Shown here: piece by piece, positions 60,403-64,000 of the stretch
Layout: the number at the start of each line of letters is the position of its first letter
Position numbering within the stretch: the first letter of the stretch is position 1
Source: JAAOZP01 sp038848185
Lineage (GTDB): Archaea; Thermoproteota; EX4484-205; JAAOZP01
Direction: 5' to 3'
DNA length: 64,000 bases
NCBI GenBank assembly: GCA_038848185.1
Contig: JAWCNV010000002.1
Coordinates: forward strand, 1 to 64,000
Position numbers and translations under genes: made by a program
Notes under the pieces: model-generated
Seen by the model: only the letters and a program-made list of their open reading frames with translations
What the model was told of the DNA's origin: nothing
The model's database searches: none

Positions 60403-61422
60403 CTACAGCACCTCCTCCTCCAGAGGAAGCTTCACAGGTTTACCGGTGAAGATAGATTTTAGCCCTGCTAGAACAACCTCAAGGGATTTCAAACCTTCTT
60501 CACCTGAAACAGGAGGAGGCTCGTTCCTAATTATGGAGTTTATGAAGCCTCTAATCTCCAGAAAGTATCCGTCTCTGAACATTGGAGTAGTTTTCTCCAC
60601 CACACCGTCAGATCCATGGATCGAGAGAGACGCTGAAGACATGTTGTCAACATGAAGGATGCCGCGTGTTCCAGCAATCTCGAGGAAAGTTGTTAAAGGA
60701 TATCCGATGGGCATCGCCCAGCTTCCCTCAACGTATCCTATAGCGCCAGTTTTAAACTTCAGCAATGTGTGGACATAATCATGGGACGAGCAAGCCTTCC
60801 TAAGGCACGTTCCTCCCTGAGCATATATCTCCTCCACCTCCCCTATGGACCATCTTAGAAAATCGACGTCGTGGATGCTTAGGTCTACTAATACTCCTCC
60901 ACTCTTATGAATGTCAGCATGCCAAGAATCGGAGGTCCACATTGGGAATGCAGATTGCCTGTATGCCCTAGCTACGACGGGCTCACCAATCTCTCCCTCA
61001 GAAACTATACTTTTAACAGTCGAATACTCCGCCCAGAACCTGAGCACGTGTGCAACCATAAGCTTCACACTATTCTTCTCAGCCCTCCTGATAATCTGCC
61101 TCGCGTCTGAAAGCCTTAACGCGATGGGTTTCTCCAAGAGGACGTTCTTGCCAGCATCTAATGCTTGGAGCACAGCATCCTTATGGGAATATGTTGGTGT
61201 ACAGATATCTACGATTGAAACCGCTTTATCAGAAACCGCTTCACTTATTTTTTTAGAAGCATTCTTAAAACCATATTTAACCCGGAAAATATTCGCCTTC
61301 TCTTCACTCCTGCTGAAGCATGTGACGAGTTCAACTTCAGGCATCATTCTCCATCTCTCTGCATGAATGGCACCGATGAAACCGCATCCCAACAGGCATA
61401 CCCCGAGCTTCTCATAACCCAT
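60403..61422 (-). CDS. Gfo/Idh/MocA family oxidoreductase
   Basis: A 339-residue paralogue of the downstream oxidoreductase. The NAD loop 'VCLLGCGFIGAIHAERWR' has the classical GxGxxG form, 'NVLLEKPIALRLSDARQII' carries the catalytic lysine, and 'SGGVLVDLSIHDVDFLRWSI' is the substrate motif with Asp and His. It resembles myo-inositol 2-dehydrogenase-like and related sugar dehydrogenases. The downstream paralogue follows with a three-base gap. Sugar or inositol turnover is likely; substrate is not defined. Confidence 0.9.
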   Translation of the reverse strand: MGYEKLGVCLLGCGFIGAIHAERWRMMPEVELVTCFSRSEEKANIFRVKYGFKNASKKISEAVSDKAVSIVDICTPTYSHKDAVLQALDAGKNVLLEKPIALRLSDARQIIRRAEKNSVKLMVAHVLRFWAEYSTVKSIVSEGEIGEPVVARAYRQSAFPMWTSDSWHADIHKSGGVLVDLSIHDVDFLRWSIGEVEEIYAQGGTCLRKACSSHDYVHTLLKFKTGAIGYVEGSWAMPIGYPLTTFLEIAGTRGILHVDNMSSASLSIHGSDGVVEKTTPMFRDGYFLEIRGFINSIIRNEPPPVSGEEGLKSLEVVLAGLKSIFTGKPVKLPLEEEVL

Positions 61423-61466
61423 GTTTATATAGAATACAGGGAGGCTTAAAATCTCTTCGCCGACGC

Positions 61467-62714
61467 TTATACTAGTTCAACTATGTATTCTCTTCCACGC
61501 TTTATTTTTCTGATTAAGCCCCTTTTCTGAAGCTCGTTTAAAACCATTGATGTCTTAGACTTTGAAAAACCAGTGGCCTCCTTAATCTGCGTCTGAGTCA
61601 ACCTGCCTCCAGCATCCTTCAGAATCCTTATTATAAGATCCTCGTCTGAAAGTATACGTGTATCAGGCGGCGGGCGGAACAGTTTTTTTCTACGGGAAAG
61701 GTATGTCAATAATAAGGCGAGGAGTAGCATGGCAATCACTATCAAAATTAAGAATACCGTTAGAGGACCCGACATGCCTGAAGGAGCCTCGTTTCCACCC
61801 TTCTTGTAAACCGAGAACTGAAGCGGTTGAGGAGCCTGGCTAAACCTGTATTTTGAGTCGGGTGGCAAACGTAAGGAAACACTCCATACTCCAATCACAG
61901 CTGCATTATAAGTATCTGAGAAAGTTCCGTCGCTTCCGACAGTTATCTCCCTAACTGTTTCTAGGTTTTCAGGATTTCTGTAAACTATTTGAACGGTAAG
62001 AGTGGGTGTTTGTGGGCTAATACTACCGTATACGCTTATGGATGAACCCTCTTCAACCTGAGTATTGCTTAGCGAGAAGCTTACACTTATTATTCTGCTT
62101 TGAAACAGAAGATTTGGTTCACCGTCTGAAAAATCCATCTTACCCATCCAGATGACTCTTGAAACATCTTCGCTTGACGGCCGTGGGCTTGTAAGCTTTA
62201 GAAAATAATCTTCAGCCAGCTCCGAGTAGTGTACTTCCAGTGTTTCATTCGGAAACAGGTAGAAGCCTCCTTCAAAGATGTCGCCGATCTCAATAGTATC
62301 GGCTGTTTTAAGGCTGAAGTTGACCCATGTGAAGCAATATTCGATGACACCGCGTTGTCTCACTATTCCGGAGGTGTAGATCTTCAGAGTAAAGTTCTCA
62401 GCCTTCATGGATCTACCAGTTAAGGAGGAAGCGGTGTCAACAATACTGTTTATGGTGGATGTGAAGCCTGAAAGCATCGCATAACTGTCAGCATTATTCT
62501 TAAATTCTTCGAAATCACCTAAATCCTCTGGGGATAATGGTGTTGAGAGTTCAACTACCCATGTTGCTGAAGAATCCTTGTGCAAGATTATCCTGTAGGT
62601 TGTTTGAAACTCGAATTCACCCTTGGTTGACGGAACCCATTGGGATAGGATAACTATGGCAATTATCAAGATGGCCCCTGCAACGGCTTTTGGACACGTC
62701 ATTAAAAGGAACAC
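61467..62714 (-). CDS. Membrane-tethered winged-helix regulator with extracellular sensor
   Basis: A 415-residue protein with an N-terminal signal peptide or membrane segment (about 8-30), an extracytoplasmic part of about 290 residues that ends in an Ig-like domain ('VSFSLSNTQVEEGSSISVYG' onwards), a second membrane segment ('PLTVFLILIVIAMLLLALLL', about 320-340) and a cytoplasmic winged helix (about 352-415: 'ILSDEDLIIRILKDAGGRLT', 'QIKEATGFSKSKTSMVLNEL'). The arrangement points to a one-component sensor that would control genes from the membrane. It lies 28 bases downstream of a coiled-coil membrane protein. Regulon is unknown. Confidence 0.83.
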   Translation of the reverse strand: MFLLMTCPKAVAGAILIIAIVILSQWVPSTKGEFEFQTTYRIILHKDSSATWVVELSTPLSPEDLGDFEEFKNNADSYAMLSGFTSTINSIVDTASSLTGRSMKAENFTLKIYTSGIVRQRGVIEYCFTWVNFSLKTADTIEIGDIFEGGFYLFPNETLEVHYSELAEDYFLKLTSPRPSSEDVSRVIWMGKMDFSDGEPNLLFQSRIISVSFSLSNTQVEEGSSISVYGSISPQTPTLTVQIVYRNPENLETVREITVGSDGTFSDTYNAAVIGVWSVSLRLPPDSKYRFSQAPQPLQFSVYKKGGNEAPSGMSGPLTVFLILIVIAMLLLALLLTYLSRRKKLFRPPPDTRILSDEDLIIRILKDAGGRLTQTQIKEATGFSKSKTSMVLNELQKRGLIRKIKRGREYIVELV

Positions 62715-62742
62715 GTATGCAGGGGGTATAAAAATTTAAAGT

Positions 62743-63459
62743 CTATTTTTTACTTTTATCCTTTTTACTTTTATCCTCCTTACTTTTATCTTGTTTTTGT
62801 TCCTCGACTTTCTCTTTTACTTCCTCTTTTATTTGCTCATGAAGCCGCTTCATCTCCTGCTGGAACCTGCGGTTCTCCTCAACGATCTGCTTTGCGAGCC
62901 TCTTATTCTCCTCAGAGATATTCTCCTGCAAAGCTTTTAAGGCCTCTTTGCTTGTTTCCTTTAAGAGGTTTAGCCTGAGTCTTATTTCAAGTCTTATCCT
63001 GTTCATCTCCATTATGAACTCTTCTTGAGTGATGTTTCCCTGCCTTAACATTTCTCTTAACCTCTCCATCTCCATTATTCTTTCTTCTATGCAGAGCCTC
63101 ATCTCGCTTCTAGTCTGGTTCAAAAGTCTAAGCCTCTCTTCCCAAGTGGCGTTCAGCATCATTCTTCTCTGAAGCCGGATCATCAGGAGATTCTCTTGGT
63201 GTGTTTGGGTAATGTTCCGGATTAATACGGATATATTCTTACCTAGGTATGGAGGAAGTGTTTCATTGTCGAGCATTATCGGGAAGTCGTCGAATGGGAT
63301 AGTGAGGTTCTCATCATACTCCGTATTGTTGCCTGGCTCAGTGTCTCCTGAAACTCTTGAAACGAAAAAAAGTAGCACTGAGGTTGCAATAAGTATTGTG
63401 GCAATCATGGCCAGTAGCATTTTCAAACCATCTTTAACTTTTGCATCATAGGCGTTCAT
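62743..63459 (-). CDS. Membrane-anchored coiled-coil protein
   Basis: A 238-residue protein with one N-terminal membrane segment (about 14-34). An acidic stretch (36-75) and a long, uninterrupted glutamate/arginine/methionine-rich coiled coil (about 80-215) follow. It ends in a lysine-rich tail with a repeated 'KSKEDKSKKDKSKK' unit. It is encoded just upstream of the membrane-tethered winged-helix gene with a 28-base gap, so the two probably form one operon and may interact at the cell surface. No domain is recognised. Confidence 0.75.
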   Translation of the reverse strand: MNAYDAKVKDGLKMLLAMIATILIATSVLLFFVSRVSGDTEPGNNTEYDENLTIPFDDFPIMLDNETLPPYLGKNISVLIRNITQTHQENLLMIRLQRRMMLNATWEERLRLLNQTRSEMRLCIEERIMEMERLREMLRQGNITQEEFIMEMNRIRLEIRLRLNLLKETSKEALKALQENISEENKRLAKQIVEENRRFQQEMKRLHEQIKEEVKEKVEEQKQDKSKEDKSKKDKSKK

Positions 63460-63813
63460 CTTCAGACGGTTGATAATGATTTAAGTCATTATTAAACGTT
63501 TTAAAGTTTTTTTGGTTTAAAATTGTTCAAAAAAGGCGGTTTCATTCTAAATGTTTTAAAAAAAAGTTCATTTCTCCTAAAAAATATTTTTTCAGTCTTT
63601 TCCTTTAGCTAAAAGCGGTTTTAAAAACGATTGTTTTTCTCGGATTCCCTAGAGGTATTTTACAGTTTAAAGAACTTTACGCCAGTAAATATAGAACTTT
63701 ACAACCGCTCCAACAGTAGCAACCTCTTCTTCAGCAAAGGCAAATCGCCAGGGTAGAACCCCTAAACGGAATGCTGTTCCACGAGGTTCAGACGACTTAT
63801 TGAAAGATTACCC
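63460..63813. other. Intergenic region with an unexplained open frame
   Basis: About 350 bases. The first part is T- and A-rich promoter-like sequence before the coiled-coil gene. Between about 63670 and 63813 the minus strand has a 47-codon open frame without a start ('RGTAFRLGVLPWRFAFAEEE' is its clearest part), in the same phase as the partial gene that ends at 63814. I cannot assign it. Confidence 0.35.
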
Positions 63814-64000
63814 TTATGCTTGCGTAATCAACGTTTTATGAAGTTCAAGAAGGCTTCTGACTCTTTTCTTAACGTTTGGATGTGTGCTTAATGCCTCCAC
63901 CAAGCTTTCAGCCGCCGTGACTTCCCGTGAAGCGAATTCTTCAAGCGAATAGAGGTCATATGCTCCTCTTCTAAACTCTGTTTTTGTCACCACCTCGGGG
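63814..64000 (-). CDS. C-terminal end of an unidentified protein (truncated by window)
   Basis: An open frame runs from the window end to TAA at 63814-63816 and supplies about 61 codons. The visible C-terminus is a charged, probably helical segment ('RRGAYDLYSLEEFASREVTA', then 'ESLVEALSTHPNVKKRVRSL' and 'LELHKTLITQA'). No family is recognisable from this piece. A GTG near 63993 could be a start, but the upstream part lies outside the window. Confidence 0.5.
   Translation of the reverse strand, partial: PEVVTKTEFRRGAYDLYSLEEFASREVTAAESLVEALSTHPNVKKRVRSLLELHKTLITQA

Noticed and set aside
63670..63813. tRNA fragment or structured RNA in the last spacer
   Set aside because: A 'gaggttcagac' stretch recalls a T-arm, but there is no pairing acceptor or anticodon arm around it.

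Overview
The window looks like a chromosomal scaffold of an uncultivated, probably thermophilic archaeon of the TACK group (Korarchaeota, Caldiarchaeales/Aigarchaeota or Bathyarchaeia type). The evidence is gene content: a clear crenactin, a HerA-NurA pair, a Trm14-type tRNA methyltransferase, an aKMT4-like protein lysine methyltransferase, Ogg2 and endonuclease III, an anaerobic NrdD ribonucleotide reductase, an archaeal presenilin-type protease and a TackOD1-like zinc protein. TTG and GTG starts are common, and several first genes have a TATA-like box 25-35 bases before the start codon, as in short-leader or leaderless archaeal mRNAs. I see no rRNA, tRNA, CRISPR array or intact insertion sequence.

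Layout. 1-5426 (minus): two large surface proteins and the rRNA dimethyltransferase KsgA/Dim1. 5530-7345 (plus): SufS, SufU and a 35-residue SEC-C microprotein. 7368-9973 (minus): a cytoskeletal locus with crenactin, a coiled-coil partner that looks like arcadin-2, and an unknown protein. 10102-17951: housekeeping and redox genes (IMPase/FBPase, macro domain, MFS carrier, FprA flavodiiron protein, Lrp, dolichol-kinase-like protein, hydrolase, GNAT, EamA). 18053-38915: a carbohydrate region with GH20, GH29 and GH4 glycosidases, a xylose-isomerase-like isomerase with an FGGY kinase, rhamnulokinase with a class II aldolase, a PfkB kinase, DeoC and a TIM-barrel isomerase/epimerase. It is interleaved with a thioredoxin/FTR-rubredoxin pair, a mevalonate-pathway decarboxylase, an SPFH protein, two paralogous small proteins of unknown family and several decayed genes. 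39092-49380: CBS protein, a large CBM96/DNRLRE surface protein, a DHH phosphoesterase-NurA-HerA block, two membrane proteins and NrdD. 49800-63459: a TackOD1-like regulator beside a presenilin-type protease, ferredoxin, SurE, CinA-like protein, DNA glycosylases, methyltransferase, Nnr, two Gfo/Idh/MocA oxidoreductases, and a membrane-tethered winged-helix regulator with a coiled-coil surface protein.

How the genes work together. The three glycosidases have no signal peptides, so they probably act inside the cell on imported oligosaccharides containing fucose, galactose and hexosamine; kinases, isomerases and the aldolase would feed the products into central metabolism. The sugar importer is not in the window. 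NrdD, FprA, rubredoxin, ferredoxin and FTR genes point to an anaerobic, iron-sulfur-rich cell with oxygen defence.

Assembly caution. The run of 100 Ns at 57868-57967 is flanked by two identical 127-base copies. Removing the Ns and one copy restores a single open reading frame of about 514 residues for Nnr, so this is a scaffolding artefact and not a biological repeat. The best candidates for new biology are the crenactin/arcadin-2-like locus, the TackOD1-presenilin pair, the paralogous small-protein family at 31767 and 34343, the membrane-bound winged-helix regulator with its coiled-coil partner, and the SEC-C microprotein.
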